A stretch of DNA of 64,000 nt from Ascarosepion bandense (GCA_037127315.1 JBBBDQ010001293.1:2684501-2748500), one strand, 5' to 3'; counted from the stretch's first letter, positions 33,438 to 44,165 are shown. Numbers and translations are program-made. The notes: generated by a model from the letters alone, not told the origin.

Positions 33438-35825
33438 GCAGGGGGCTACATAAATGTAAAAAGATTAATTAGAAAAGAGTGAGGAGTACAAACAAGTTAG
33501 AAAGGAATAATAGAAAGCTGAGAAAGCAGGTGCGATGACAGATACATAGGTGGAGAAAGGGAAGGTTATAGAGGGGTGGGGAGAGAGCTAGAATCCAGTG
33601 GTTAGTAGATGAGTATTGACTTTGCATTTAAATTTCTGGAGGTTGTAGCCGTCAGGAAAGCAAGAATACGGGAGCGAGTTCCACAGGCGGGAAGTGCGAG
33701 AGAAGAAGCTGCAGAAATAGAATTGTCGTCTGCATTTGGCTAACCTGACTGTGAATGGGTGGGATCCAGTTGCCAGTCTGGTTGCCCGAGTAAACACCTG
33801 TTGAGGAGGCATCAGTGACTTAAGTTCGTCCGAGCAGAAGCCATGAAAGTATTTATAGAACAGACAAAGGGAGGCCACATTTCGACGATGGGGAAGTAGC
33901 TGCAGTTGAGCCGCCAGATCAGTACCTATCACATTACAGACTCTCCTTTGGAGCCTGTCAAGAACACTGAGGACAACGACAGGGGCACCTGACCATAAAT
34001 GGCAGCAGTACTCCATGCACGGACGGATGGTTGACTTGTATATATGCAGGATGGATTCAGGTTGAAAAACATCCTGGATCGACATAGTGACCCAATCTTC
34101 TTAGCAGTAGATTTTGCTATGGATTCAATATAGTGCTTCCAGTTGAGGTCTGAGGACAGGGTATGTCCGAGGAGGCGTAGTGTATTACTCTCCGGAAGAA
34201 TCGCTTGGTCCATGCTCATGGGAGGCAGGAGAGGTTGCCTGTAATGGTTGACAGACAACAGCTTGGTCTTAGATGAATTGAAGTTGACAAGCCACTTCTT
34301 GCCCCAGTTCACCACAGAGTGCAGATCCCGTTCAAGGTCAGCAGCGAGATTATGTCTGTCCGCCACGACAGGTTTCTTACTGGAGCGGGAGTATATTGTA
34401 GTGTCATCTGCGTAGATGCCTACTTGGGACTTGATCTCATCTGGGAGGTCGTTGATGAAAATAAGGAAGAGCGTCGGGCCCAGGATAGAGCCCTGTGGGA
34501 CACCAGCATTCGTGCTGTAGGACGAAGAGGCACGCCCATTCAGAACGACCTTCATTTTGCGGTTATTTAAGAAAGATTGGATTAGGTCAAGCAGGCGACC
34601 GGTAATACCATAACCGCGTAGTTTGCATAGGAGGCCAGAGTGCCAAACCCTGGAGATGTCCAGAGCAACCGCGAGAGCCTCGTCAGACTCATCAAGGTCC
34701 TGTAGCATGAACTCCGTTACGGTTGTTAGCAGGTTGGCCGTGGACCTGGCAAAGCGGAATCCATATTGCCTGTCGGAGAACAGTTTGTGGGGTGAGATGA
34801 TGAACTATTTCAGCATTGATTATACCCTCGAATACTTTCCCGAATATCGGTAGAAAACTGATAGGGCGATAGTTGGATGGGTCCGAGCGTTCACCACAAT
34901 TCTTAAATACAGGAACGACTGAAGAGAACTTCCAGCATGCAGGAAAGCAGGAAGCAGAAAGGCAGTGGTTAAACAGTTTAAAGAGGGCAGGGGAAAGTTC
35001 AGGAGCACACCTCTTAAGGACTATCACCGGGATTCCAACGTCTCCACACGCCTTATGGGGGTCGAATTTTGAAATTACTCTGGATACTACTGTCGGGGTA
35101 ATATATACGTCGCGCAGTTTGGCCTCAGTTCTAAAAGGGAAGTCGGGTGGGTGTACTCCGGACGAGTCGAATGTGGAGTTGGATGAGAATCTGTGGGCAA
35201 AGCACTCAGCTTTGTACGCAGATGACGTGAGAACCTCAAATCCATGGATTAAAGGAGGTATTGAGGATTTCCTATTGTTGAGCACTCGTTTACAAATCCT
35301 CCAATAGTCCTTGGAGCCGAACTTGCGGTCAGCTATGTTCTGTCGCATTCTCTCAGCAAACAACTGTTTGGCGTCATTTAGGGTTCTCTTGCACTCATTG
35401 CGAGCAGATGTGAACAGGCGCCTATTGTGATCAGTTGACTGTCTCTGGAATAGACGGAAGTAATGGTTCCTGTGGGCAATGGCGGTTGAGCAGGCCGGAG
35501 AGAACCACGGAGAGGAATGAGGTTTTAAGCAATACTTCCTGGTGGGAATGAAGGCATCGATGCCAGCTTTCACCCATGACGAGACCTCAGAGGCACAGTC
35601 ATCACCTGATAGGTCGAACACTTTTCCCCAAGGGACGTCGCAGAGGAAATCGCGAAAGGCATCCCGGTCAGCTTTTTGGTAGAGGTAGGAGGTCCTATAG
35701 GTAGGGGGCTCCTGGGGGGAGTGAGATTGGAAAGTAATACTGTGAGTGACTACAGCGTGGTCGAAGTTGCCAAGAGGGCAAAGCTGCGAGACTTGACAGG
35801 AGTCAGGGTTCATCGCAGAGTCGAG
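33438..35825 (-). mobile_element. LINE-A (Jockey/CR1-like non-LTR retrotransposon), longest copy
   Basis: A 5'-truncated LINE of about 2.4 kb read on the minus strand. It holds the end of the endonuclease domain, the reverse transcriptase, a C-terminal tail and a 3' UTR. It lacks the terminal ~45 bp because it joins a SINE-B at 33436-33438. It belongs to the younger subfamily with the copies at 46907 and 48429. A broad Jockey/CR1 placement rests on motif order; the exact clade is open. Confidence 0.88.
33588..35813 (-). pseudogene. LINE-A endonuclease/reverse transcriptase pseudogene
   Basis: Read 35813 to 33588. LGNFDHAVV (the last endonuclease motif) is followed by a linker, SNYRPISFLP (RT motif 1) and VALDISRVWH (motif A). 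Next come GVPQGSILGP (motif B), YADDTTIYS (motif C, DD intact), FNSSKTK and LGHTLSSDLNW. The tail is STIRPCMEYCCHLWSGAP to FKCKVNTHLL. Two frameshifts join the blocks 35813-34692, 34708-33929 and 34085-33588. Motif A is four residues shorter than the usual D-I-S-x-A-F-D-x-V-W form; the first Asp is kept but the AFD part is gone. Inactive. Confidence 0.87.
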
Positions 35826-36025
35826 TCGGTTTCGTGATATTCACTTAGGCAGGTATAACCTTGGCAAACGTGTGAATCCACTTTTATCTTTCTCGTTATG
35901 GTTTAAACAGTAAGATTTTTTATATAATTAAAATTTTATTATCTAAAAAAAGGAGAAATTTTTATAATCTAAAAATATATTGCGTCTTTAAAGAACCTAC
36001 TGAGAAGACGAATCTATCTAGCTAC

Positions 36026-36079
36026 ATAAATGGCAAACTAATTTTTAAAATCTATGCACAATATGTCTAACATCAAGCT

Positions 36080-36139
<60 letters not shown>

Positions 36140-36490
36140 GTAAATGAGAAACTAAATTTTAAAATAGATACAAATATGTCTAAAAGCAATTAATCAATCT
36201 ATCTATCTATCTATGTAAATGAGAAACTAAATTTTAAAATAGATACAAATATGTCTAAAAGCAATTAATCAATCTATCTATATATCTATGTAAATGAGAA
36301 ACTAAATTTTAAAATAGATACAAATATGTCTAAAAGCAATTAATCAATCTATCTATCTATGTAAATGAGAAACTAAATTTTAAAATGGATACAAATATGT
36401 CTAAAATCTATCTATCTATCTATCTAAATGAGAAAGTAAATTTTAAAATGTATACAAAATAGATCTCAAATCAAGCTGTTACTATCTTTC
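36026..36490. repeat. ~75-bp minisatellite with embedded (CTAT)n
   Basis: Six imperfect units with GTAAATGAGAAACTAAATTT at 36140, 36215, 36290 and 36361, and weaker units at about 36030 and 36424. Spacings are 75, 75 and 71 bp. Each unit ends in a CTAT run; the first run (36076-36138) is expanded. Confidence 0.92.
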
Positions 36491-36828
36491 TACCTAACTA
36501 TCTAGCTATATATCAATCTAAAACTAGTACTGCGCTAAAATACCTAAAGTCTACGTACCATACATGATATTCCATCAGAAAAAATTACCAACTATTATAA
36601 GAAAAGGAACATTAAGCAGTAAGGAAATGAATGAAGCCGAGATGCCACATCTATAGTCTACGTCAAATTATTCAGCAATGTAATTTGAAACAATGCTTGC
36701 CTAAAAAACAAATCAGAAATCTTTATAAACCTACCGTTGTTGTACAAAACCTATTCTGTTTTTTATATAAATAATGGTCTTTTCGAAAAGTAAATAGTAA
36801 ATTACATAAGATACAAGCGGTTTAAACT

Positions 36829-36829
<1 letters not shown>
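36491..36829. other. No recognised feature
   Basis: AT-rich spacer. Confidence 0.45.

Positions 36830-36881
<52 letters not shown>
36830..36881. repeat. (TA)n microsatellite at a SINE-D 3' end
   Basis: TA array abutting the 3' end of the minus-strand SINE-D that starts at 36882. Confidence 0.95.
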
Positions 36882-36882
<1 letters not shown>

Positions 36883-37214
36883 CCATCCGCAGACAGATCT
36901 GTTTCGCTTATCAGTACGGTTAGACATCCGAGTGCTTTTTCCCAGGATTGAAACTCGACAGAATTGGCGTCAGTCGGCGATTCTACTTTTGAGCTATAGG
37001 CGCTCGGTAGAAGGAGGCTGACTTTTAGATGCTAGAGTAGCAGCTGTTTTTCAAAATCTACCATTCTTCCAGAATGCTCAATCAGGGTGCGAGAGCGTAA
37101 ATAATCATCCGCAGACAGATCTGTTTCGCTGTATCACAGCTTATCAGTACGGTGAGACATCCGATTGCTTTTACCCAGGATTGAAACCCGACAGAATTGT
37201 CGTCAGTCGGCGAT
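36882..37214 (-). mobile_element. SINE-D, one and a half units in tandem
   Basis: The minus strand has a 5'-truncated unit (37214 to about 37108) followed by a complete unit with its 5' extension (about 37105 to 36882). ATCCGCAGACAGATCTGTTT occurs in both (plus-strand text). Heads carry a B box in GGTTTCAATCCTGGG. The first unit's tail has no (TA)n; the second ends in one. Confidence 0.75.
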
Positions 37215-37578
37215 CCGGCCATAATTAGGCTACACTAGTTTAAAAAAATGATGCATTTTAGTATTTATTGCCAAGTGAATAATTCTAAATGAAAATAGAA
37301 TGGTTCTTTCGTTATCATTGCTTTGCAAAATTTTACAAAGCAAGGAAGTAAAGATGAACTCGTCCGAATCTCCCTAAATTTACTTCATTTTTTCATTGAT
37401 GAAACTGCAATATAGTTAATTATTAAATATTTATAAATACATTTGATGCATATGTTATTGTGCAGTATTAACAAAAGAACAATTCTATTTTCATTTACAA
37501 TTATTCACTTGGCAATAAATACTAAAAAATTCATGATTTTTAAAACACTGGGGTTACCTAATAATTATGGCCGGTAGT
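37215..37578. mobile_element. MITE derived from the Tc1-like element
   Basis: About 364 bp with long inverted repeats: CCGGCCATAATTAGGC at the left, ATTATGGCCGGTAGT at the right. Pairing extends more than 100 bp and includes TCTATTTTCATTTACAATTA. Ends and subterminal sequence match the transposon at 5481-6788. No coding. The left first bases (CACTA) are lost at the join with SINE-D. Confidence 0.85.
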
Positions 37579-37600
37579 ATATATATATATATATATATAT
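37579..37600. repeat. (TA)n microsatellite
   Basis: TA array directly at the MITE right end; TA is also the insertion target of this superfamily. Confidence 0.93.
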
Positions 37601-37745
37601 TGCAATTTTGTGATTACAATGGTTTAATGCTTTTATAAACCATTATAATAACACAATTACAATATTAAGATCTACTCTGATCACGTTTTTTAAAAGTAAA
37701 TACACGTACAGCAGGTTTTTAATCTATCTGTTCTTTGATTTCCTT

Positions 37746-37748
<3 letters not shown>

Positions 37749-37786
<38 letters not shown>
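37749..37786. repeat. (TA)n microsatellite
   Basis: TA array in AT-rich DNA. Confidence 0.95.
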
Positions 37787-37791
<5 letters not shown>

Positions 37792-38163
37792 TTTGTGTAT
37801 TTAGGCAGCAAATGTTTTTAGACATGTCAGTTTAAATAAATTGCAAACATTGTGTCTGCTTAGTTTTAATAAAATCCGTTCATACTCACGGAGAATAATT
37901 TGTGTTGCTAAAAATTTGCCGTAATTTTAGCAACACAATCTTTCGGTTATTTTTTGTTACCGTAACTCACACCCCTGACGATAATCTCGAAAAGAGATTG
38001 AAAGTACATGGGTACATTGAGAAATGAATGATAATAACATCTGTCAACGTTACACCTAATTTCTGACATATTTCAATTATAATACGCGAAAGATTATCCG
38101 TGAGTGTGAACAGATTGTATTAAAAATAAGCAAACACAATGTTTTCAATTTATTTAATCTGAC
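37787..38163. other. No gene; partial inverted repeat
   Basis: AATTTGTGTTGCTAAAAATT near 37900 is partly mirrored by ATTTTAGCAACACAATC at 37924, a small imperfect foldback. Otherwise unassigned. Confidence 0.45.

Positions 38164-38224
<61 letters not shown>
38164..38224. repeat. (TA)n-(TG)n microsatellite
   Basis: TA array passing into TG. Confidence 0.95.
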
Positions 38225-38226
<2 letters not shown>

Positions 38227-38693
38227 CTTTAAGACTTCAACGGACTACTTTTTTATGACTTTTTTTTCTTTTTTTAAAACTTTTTCCACTATGTCATACA
38301 TTTCGCCCAATATTTTATTGATATAAAAATATTATATCGCTATATATTTAAATAATTTTTTCTTACTTCTATTTATATCGAAACCATTTCCACGTTCTTT
38401 TTAATATTAACACCACTATCCTGGTACTAGCTCGATTTTATTCACTGAAATATCCAATAAATATCTTCAAGACAGCTAATGGTAATCAATTTTGAAAAAA
38501 AATTGTTTGTATATTTAATCTGATTCAATAAAACGTGTTTATGTTTTTACTCATAAATATTTGGATGCCTCGAATACAATCAACAGTTTTAAAAAAGGAG
38601 AAAACAAAACTTAAGAATTGTGTATTTAAAAAATGAATAAAAAATTCTATCATTCTCTCATGACAACTTTATTCTTGTTCTTACGTTAAAATT
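38225..38693. other. No recognised feature
   Basis: AT-rich. Confidence 0.45.
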
Positions 38694-38745
38694 GATAGCG
38701 CGTGTCCGAGTGGTTAGGATTTTAGAATTCTTGCCATAAGTCATA
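38694..38745 (+). pseudogene. tRNA-like (Ser/Leu-type) head fragment
   Basis: GTGTCCGAGTGGTTAGGAT resembles the 5' half of a tRNA-Ser/Leu with its A box. No matching B box or acceptor stem follows, so this is a relic or another SINE head. Confidence 0.35.
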
Positions 38746-39187
38746 TATTCATCTCTCTGATCAGGCTTTTAATAAAACCTTCTCCGAATAGGAAGGTTAG
38801 TGGGAAACGATCCCAGTATATATCACAATTGTGAAGTGACTGAAAAAAATTACTACAGTTTGTGATAGCAATTGCATAGATGCGACGTTTGAATTGTATG
38901 AAATCACAAGTCATCATGACATGAACAAGGCCAGTACGCGCTCTTTCAGAAACTGTAACATGTACGCCAAGCGTTGTTGTATTATAAACTACAAGTTGCC
39001 ACTTTGGGTGAAGAAAAAACAAACAAACAAACTAAAATCATATGCATCGAAAAAGGTATTTGCAACAGGGATTAATGAATCTGGAAACGATCAGGAGTCG
39101 TTACAAGCATAAATTCTACACGTGGCAAATATACAGGGTGCAATGGACGAACTGTCGTTTAAATAAAAAAATTACACAAATATTATT

Positions 39188-39224
39188 TTCTGCAGTAGAC
39201 TGGTTGCCAGCCAAGGCTATAGAA
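39188..39224 (-). mobile_element. SINE-A internal fragment
   Basis: TTCTGCAGTAGACTGGTTGC then CAGCCAAGGCTATAG matches the inverted SINE-A body only. Confidence 0.6.
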
Positions 39225-39312
39225 AGTTACATAAATATAACTTGAAATACTAACCAGTATATGTTTAGAAAATTATTTGCTGCCTCGATACACTAAATAC
39301 TAACCGGTACAT

Positions 39313-39880
39313 TTATTCGATTATATCGCCATTGGCTTCAGCCATGGCCGCTAGACGACTTCGGAATATCCTGCATCTCTTCCGGATGGACTCCTTGTTT
39401 AAGTTGGGGAATCCTGCTATAATCCTTGCTTTCAGTTCATCTTTCAGTTCATCTTTCGTATTGCAAGAAATTTTGTTGGTCTCTCGCTCAACTGCGTCCC
39501 ACACCAAATAATCAAGGAGCTTGCAAGTGGCCACATGTAAGAGGTGATCTCACAAAATTGTCTGACATCCATGACTGGATTCTTCTGCTTATGCGCCAGA
39601 GTTCAGTGTTGTTGCCAAACATAAGGTTTTCCAGCAGCCATCCTATTGACCCAGCACATCACTACCTTCTCAAGCGACTTGATGTATGCTTTCGTGTTGG
39701 GGAGGATGAATCGTAGCATAACGTCACCATTACTAGTAATCACTCCAAATCTATTCGTTATCACCATTAACACACTCAACTCTTTCCAAATCTTCTGCAC
39801 TGTAATCAGGTTGACACCCAAACTTCTGGTACGAATGTCAAGGTGTGCAGAATACCGTTTCCAAATTTCTGGCTGATTAA
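39313..39880 (-). pseudogene. maT-like Tc1/mariner transposase, internally deleted
   Basis: Minus strand from about 39830: a helix-turn-helix-like LGVNLITVQKIWKEL joins directly to FGVITSNGDVM and AGKPYVWQQ (second catalytic region, the Asp changed to His in WQQH). YLVWDAVERETNK and the C-terminal FRSRLAAMAEANGDIIE follow. The first catalytic segment is deleted and the middle (39535-39600) is out of frame. The remnant at 22800-23030 is a related N-terminus. Confidence 0.68.
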
Positions 39881-40120
39881 ATTGAGCCCTGATCCTCTTT
39901 TTCTAACAGACGGTGCTCAACTGATCCCCCTATAACGTGCAATCAATAAAATAAAGACATACAATGCGCTTGTGTGAGGTGAAAAATATAAATCAGTGAT
40001 AATTTACCCATCGCACCTGTACGTTTTTATTGGAACCTAACTTAAGATTTAGAATCATTATTATATATTTTTACAAGTTCTATGACTGGCGCAACTCAAT
40101 CTTCTAAGCTATATTTGTTC

Positions 40121-40400
40121 TTATGCAGTAGCAATATCTGGTGAAAATAGCAGGTCGGTTATCACATGCTTGTTAAACTGCAACGATTTTTGTCTAGTCG
40201 TAAGGTTTGGCATTATCCTGATGAAAAACAACATCTTTCCTGTTTGACCAATTCTGGGCGTTTTTCTTGGACTGCTGCTTTTAATTCGTCCAGTCGCGAG
40301 CACTCTTTGGGTATGCCGGTTATTATCAATCAATGTCTTGATTTGGTCGTCATATGTAGCCAGTAAGAACGCTTCAATCACCCAAACTAAATTGATTGAA
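40121..40400 (-). pseudogene. Mariner-like transposase remnant
   Basis: The minus frame has YDDQIKTLIDNN (mariner N-terminal helix-like). It then passes to LTTRQKSLQFNKHVITDLLF and SPDIAT, which resembles the segment before the third Asp of a D34D catalytic domain. This implies a large internal deletion. Similarity is by motif only. Confidence 0.42.
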
Positions 40401-40442
40401 CTGCTTCCGTACAGTTCTTTCAGCTAAAGTACCTTTGCTAAA

Positions 40443-40750
40443 GGATGTGCGTTGTGGTGCAGCGAATATCGACTCAGAACGACAAATCGGGGAGCCGAGT
40501 TCGAATTCCAGTTGAATTCTATTGCATTCACTTACGCGCAAAATACCCTTGGGAAAGGTATTAATCAGTCTCTTCCCTCTAGTTATTGGTTAAATAATAG
40601 AACAGATTGGGTTCTATAACCTTGGTCGGCAACGAGTCTACCTCAGAGAGAAATGCCAACCTACTGCGAAATAATCTTTTGCTCCGTCAGTCATGTGTCT
40701 TTTGAGACATGATCGCCCAAAGTGTGTATCACGTATGGCACTTAACTGGC
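40443..40750 (+). mobile_element. SINE-A, full length
   Basis: GTGCGTTGTGGTGCAGCG (A box), GAGTTCGAATTCC (B box), the complete body, and the end GTATGGCACTTAACTGG. Confidence 0.87.
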
Positions 40751-41039
40751 CTACACTAAAGTACTTTCACCGTATACAGTAAATAATATATTTGTTTCTT
40801 GCGAGACATTTTTACCTTTACGGTAACAAAAAACACCAAGTTTCTAAAATGCACCTAATAATCTTTAATTTTCATAGGGATGCAAATTGACAGGACAAAT
40901 TAATTTTAAACTTTCTTTCGCAAATGATAGTTTGAAGTGCCCTCTAATCTGAAATGTAAGCATAATATATCTGTCGACAAATTTGACGTGTTCTAACATG
41001 GTTGAATAAAAATCGACATGAATTTTCCGTATAACCCAA

Positions 41040-41110
41040 TGTTTATCAGAGAAGGAAGTAAATGGAAGGGAGTTCCACAGTTGAGAAATGCGAGAAAAGA
41101 AACAGTCGGA
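41040..41110 (-). mobile_element. LINE-A ORF-end fragment
   Basis: AAGGGAGTTCCACAGTTGAG and AAATGCGAGAAAAGAAAC match the inverted LINE-A end of ORF (SRTSRLWNSL region). Confidence 0.55.
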
Positions 41111-41693
41111 GTATAAATGTCTTCATGGAATATCATTCGATTTCTATTTAAGGATCACTTTACGCTCATTCATTGTAAAAAGGCATAAAATCATTTCATC
41201 TTTTCCAGATATTCTGACAAAGTTCATCACATTAGTTGATAGAAAAGAAAGTAGCTGAGTCGACAAGTGGACAAATTATTCTCTCGAGATCAACTTTAGA
41301 TTTATTGTTTTTAATCAGTTCACCCGAAGCAAGGCAGTTTTACTGCCACCGGTGTGCAGGGGTTAACATAGAAAGAAATTGATGAGAAAGAGGAACAACT
41401 TGTAGTGGGTGTCAGAGAATGAGTCAGAGAAAGACAGGAATACTGATGTGAAGAGATTAGAGTGGACAGACAAAAGAACAAGAGGGAAAGAATGCGAGTC
41501 AGTAAGATAGGAGATGACAGTTGATTTTAAATTTAAATCCTTTGAGATTGTAGCTGTCGGAGAAGCAAGTATACGGAAGAGAATTTCACAGGCGGGAAGT
41601 GCGAGAAAAAAAGCTGAGAAGTAGAAGTCGCTGTTACATTTTATTTGATTCACTGTAAAAGGTGGGACCTAATTGCTAGTCTAGTAGTTCAAG

Positions 41694-42186
41694 TTGTTGT
41701 TGTTGGTTGGTTTTGTTTTTTTGGCATATCAACCTCGGCGGGTCATTTATTGCCAACTAAATTTTATTTATTTATTGCTGGTAATACCTTTTTCTTTCAA
41801 TAATTTATTGTTGTTTTTTGTTATATACGTTTTGTGTCTAGTAATACTTTTTTTTCTTTTCGAGTATCAAGATTCATTGGGATTTGTTTTGTTTTTCTTA
41901 AGGGCAGGATCCCCAAGTCCTACCCTTGTTATTTAACACATAACTGGAGGGAAGGGACGGATTAATACCTTTTCCAAGGGTACCAGTGCTTAAGTGAATG
42001 CAGGGTATTCAACTAGAACTCGGCTCACCGATTTCTCTTTCCGAGCCGATATCCACTGCGCTACAACGCTTACAGCACCTGGTATTCCCAAGCGGTCACC
42101 CATCTAAGTACTGACCGGGCTCAACGTTGCTTAACTTCGATGATCGAGCGAGAACCGGTGTATTCAACGTGATATGGCCGTAAGCC
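41694..42186 (-). mobile_element. SINE-B: complete 5S rRNA-tRNA composite SINE with target duplication
   Basis: A 493-bp unit on the minus strand. It has a complete 5S rRNA-like head (42185-42068), then a tRNA-like module (A box TTGTAGCGCAGTGG, B-box region GAGCCGAGTTC) and the SINE-A body (ACCCTTGGAAAAGGTATTAA to GTTAAATAAC). A distinct 3' region follows (GAGGTTGATATGCC) and a (CAA)n tail. The 11 bp agtagttcaag occur at 41683-41693 and 42187-42197, so the whole assembly moved as one unit into LINE-A. Two pol III internal promoters (5S type 1 and tRNA type 2) lie in series. Partial relatives at 31690-31880 and 33297-33436 show it is a family. Confidence 0.85.
42068..42185 (-). rRNA. 5S rRNA-like sequence (head of composite SINE)
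   Basis: 118 nt, the length of a 5S rRNA. The minus strand starts GCTTACGGCCATATCACGTT. It contains GAAGTTAAGCAACGTTGAGC and the box C region GGGTGACCGCTTGGGAATAC, and ends CCAGGTGCTGTAAGC. Both terminal strands of helix I are present. It closely resembles metazoan 5S RNA but is embedded in a retroposed unit with target duplications, so it is a 5S-derived SINE head, not a rDNA array gene. Transcription from it remains possible. Confidence 0.8.
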
Positions 42187-42269
42187 AGTAGTTCAAGTAA
42201 ATTCATGCAGAGGAGGCACCAGTGAGATCAAAAGATAGTAAAAATGTTTCTTTAAAACTGTCTCTCTAG

Positions 42270-42270
<1 letters not shown>

Positions 42271-42331
<61 letters not shown>
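42271..42331. repeat. (TA)n microsatellite
   Basis: About 30 TA units. Confidence 0.95.
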
Positions 42332-42335
<4 letters not shown>

Positions 42336-42634
42336 GCATGTGTATCTGTAGTTGTGTGTGTGTGTAAAAGAAATATACTCGTAAATGGAATTTTCTGCGT
42401 AGCCCCAATTCGATCATTGATTCCATCTCGGCTTACGGAATTAAATTAGTCAGATTAATTTCCGATGAGGACATTGTTTTAACTATGAGATGACCGATAC
42501 AGTATTTAGTGATATAAGCAAAGCCAGTGTCGCCCAGACAATGAGGCTACCCGAAAATTTCCCAGTAACTAAACACATAATAAAGGAGAACCCGATGCTC
42601 AAAAACCCAAGACAAATTGCTCAGTCAATAAAAA
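42332..42634. other. No recognised feature
   Basis: Unassigned. A 68-codon plus frame (42490-42696) has no known domain. Confidence 0.45.
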
Positions 42635-42905
42635 CGTTGCTTGGATCCAATGGCTTGACCCAAAGAGTAAGTGAGATCAATACCTGGCTACCATAGAGGT
42701 GAACAAAAAACTTGAGAGAGTTGAGTTAAAGGGAGATAACTGATATTAAAACAGGCCTGACTCATGGAATTAGAAGAATCTACCCTGGTGATATAAAAGG
42801 TTCAGTTCGAAATTCCAGTCACCTGAAGAAGGCCAGAGCATACAACAACCGAAACGTTGTGAATATGGCAACAATGATGAGGATAGCAGCCCGAACAATG
42901 TAAAT
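42635..42905 (+). mobile_element. rep-F copy with hammerhead-like 3' motif
   Basis: TTGACCCAAAGAGTAAGTGA and GTGAGATCAATACC (B-box-like), GGGAGATAACTG, then CTGAAGA (42823-42829) and GAAACGTTGT. It is the one-ended equivalent of 25650-25925. Confidence 0.6.
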
Positions 42906-43059
42906 AATGTAATCAAACAAAACCAAGACAGTTGAAAGATTCGTCACGTAAAGTAAATCGACGAAATTGAAATAAATTCTTTTAGTGCGCCATTGTAAAT
43001 GACAAAAATATAATAGGCATATCTTTTAACTTATCAAAAACATAGCTATCAAAAATAAA

Positions 43060-43780
43060 ACCCTTCGAATGGTGATGGTAAGATTAGACGATTCGGTATT
43101 CATTTAGCGTGTAGATAGTTCCACTCGAGTTATAATTTTTTCACAGCTTGTATCAAAGTGTAATAATTCACTCCTCGCCTTTAATAGTAATAATAATATT
43201 AGCTGTTTCCTCATAAGGAAATATTCGATATTGATGAATAAAATAGCCTGCGTACTGTGGGTTACGATTTTCTTTACTCCTTTGTCACCAGGCTAGGATC
43301 AATATGTAGTATCTTTTATCCTCATATCTATCGAAAATTATAGCATTAACCATTTCCTTATAAGAAAACATTTGGCATTCACTGAGCAAGTAGTCAGTGC
43401 TACTCTAGTCAGGCTTTTTATTCATTCCCTAGAAATCGTTCTGTGATGAAACTGTAGTAACTGTTTTTCTAATCTCTAATGCTATTGGTTATATTAGCTA
43501 TTTCCTTATAAGGAAACATTTGGCATTCGTTGAGCAAGTAGTCAGTGCTATTCTAGTCACGCTTTTCTTCATTACCTGTATCAGGAAACTTTCGGCATTC
43601 ATTGACTAAGTTGCCAGTACTACACGAGTTATGTTTTTCTTTACAACTTAGCTAACGGGCTGGGATCAAAGTGTAGTATTTTTTCTTCTCATATCTAACG
43701 GAAATTATAACATTTGTCGTTTCCTTGTATGGAAACATTTGGCGTTTCTTAACTTAAAAGAAATGCTACACTACGGTGAA
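43060..43780. repeat. Degenerate ~150-bp array with TTTCCTTATAAGGAAA palindromes
   Basis: At least four related segments, each with a palindrome of the TTTCCTTATAAGGAAA type (near 43205, 43352, 43501 and 43720) followed by CATTTGGCATTC. Between them are related stretches (GAGCAAGTAGTCAGTGCTA twice; ATCTAACGGAAATTATA-like twice). Spacing is uneven. Not a known element to me. Confidence 0.75.
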
Positions 43781-43913
43781 ATGTTCAAGATATTTATATT
43801 AAAACAAAATTTAAGAGAATAAGTTTCTAAAGTTCAGTAAATTGTTATCACTCTTTCCACTGTTGATGGTTGTTTTCTTGCATACCTTTTGTTTGATGTA
43901 GCGTGAAGTAGAG

Positions 43914-44165
43914 ATGCGTGTTGTGGAACAGTGGATACCGGCTCGAGACGAAAAATCGGAGAGCCAGGTTTGAATTCTAGTTGAATACGTTGCATTCATA
44001 GGTATGAATCTGTCTCTCTTCTCTCTCCAGCTATTAAATAGCAAGAGTTCCATAAACTTGTTTGGCAATAAGTCTACTGCAGAAAGGAATCGTTTTCTTA
44101 GTCAGTCATGGATCAAAAGAGACATGACCACCCAAGCATGTATCAAGTATGGTACTTAACTGAGT
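43914..44165 (+). mobile_element. SINE-A, internally deleted
   Basis: GTGTTGTGGAACAGTGG, GAGCCAGGTTTGAATTC, a shortened body, and the end TATGGTACTTAACTGAG. Confidence 0.8.

Larger units (their letters stand above)
41313..42236 (-). mobile_element. LINE-A 3' fragment hosting a composite SINE
   Basis: LINE-A (older subfamily) on the minus strand from its 3' terminus (CACCCGAAGCAAGGCAG, 41322) to 41693. It is interrupted by the SINE-B at 41694-42186 and continues at 42198 (GAGGAGGCACCAGTGA) to about 42236. An 11-bp duplication of LINE sequence marks the insertion. Confidence 0.82.

Noticed and set aside
34319..35307. Plus-strand open frames over the LINE-A region.
   Set aside because: Antisense shadows of the minus-strand reverse transcriptase.
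38694..38745. A tRNA-Ser or tRNA-Leu gene.
   Set aside because: Only the A-box half resembles a tRNA; no anticodon arm, B box or acceptor pairing.
42068..42185. A functional 5S rDNA gene.
   Set aside because: It is the head of a retroposed unit with target duplications; no tandem 5S array or T-run terminator directly after it.
43060..43780. CRISPR-like array.
   Set aside because: Repeats are degenerate, unevenly spaced, and the genome is eukaryotic; no cas genes.
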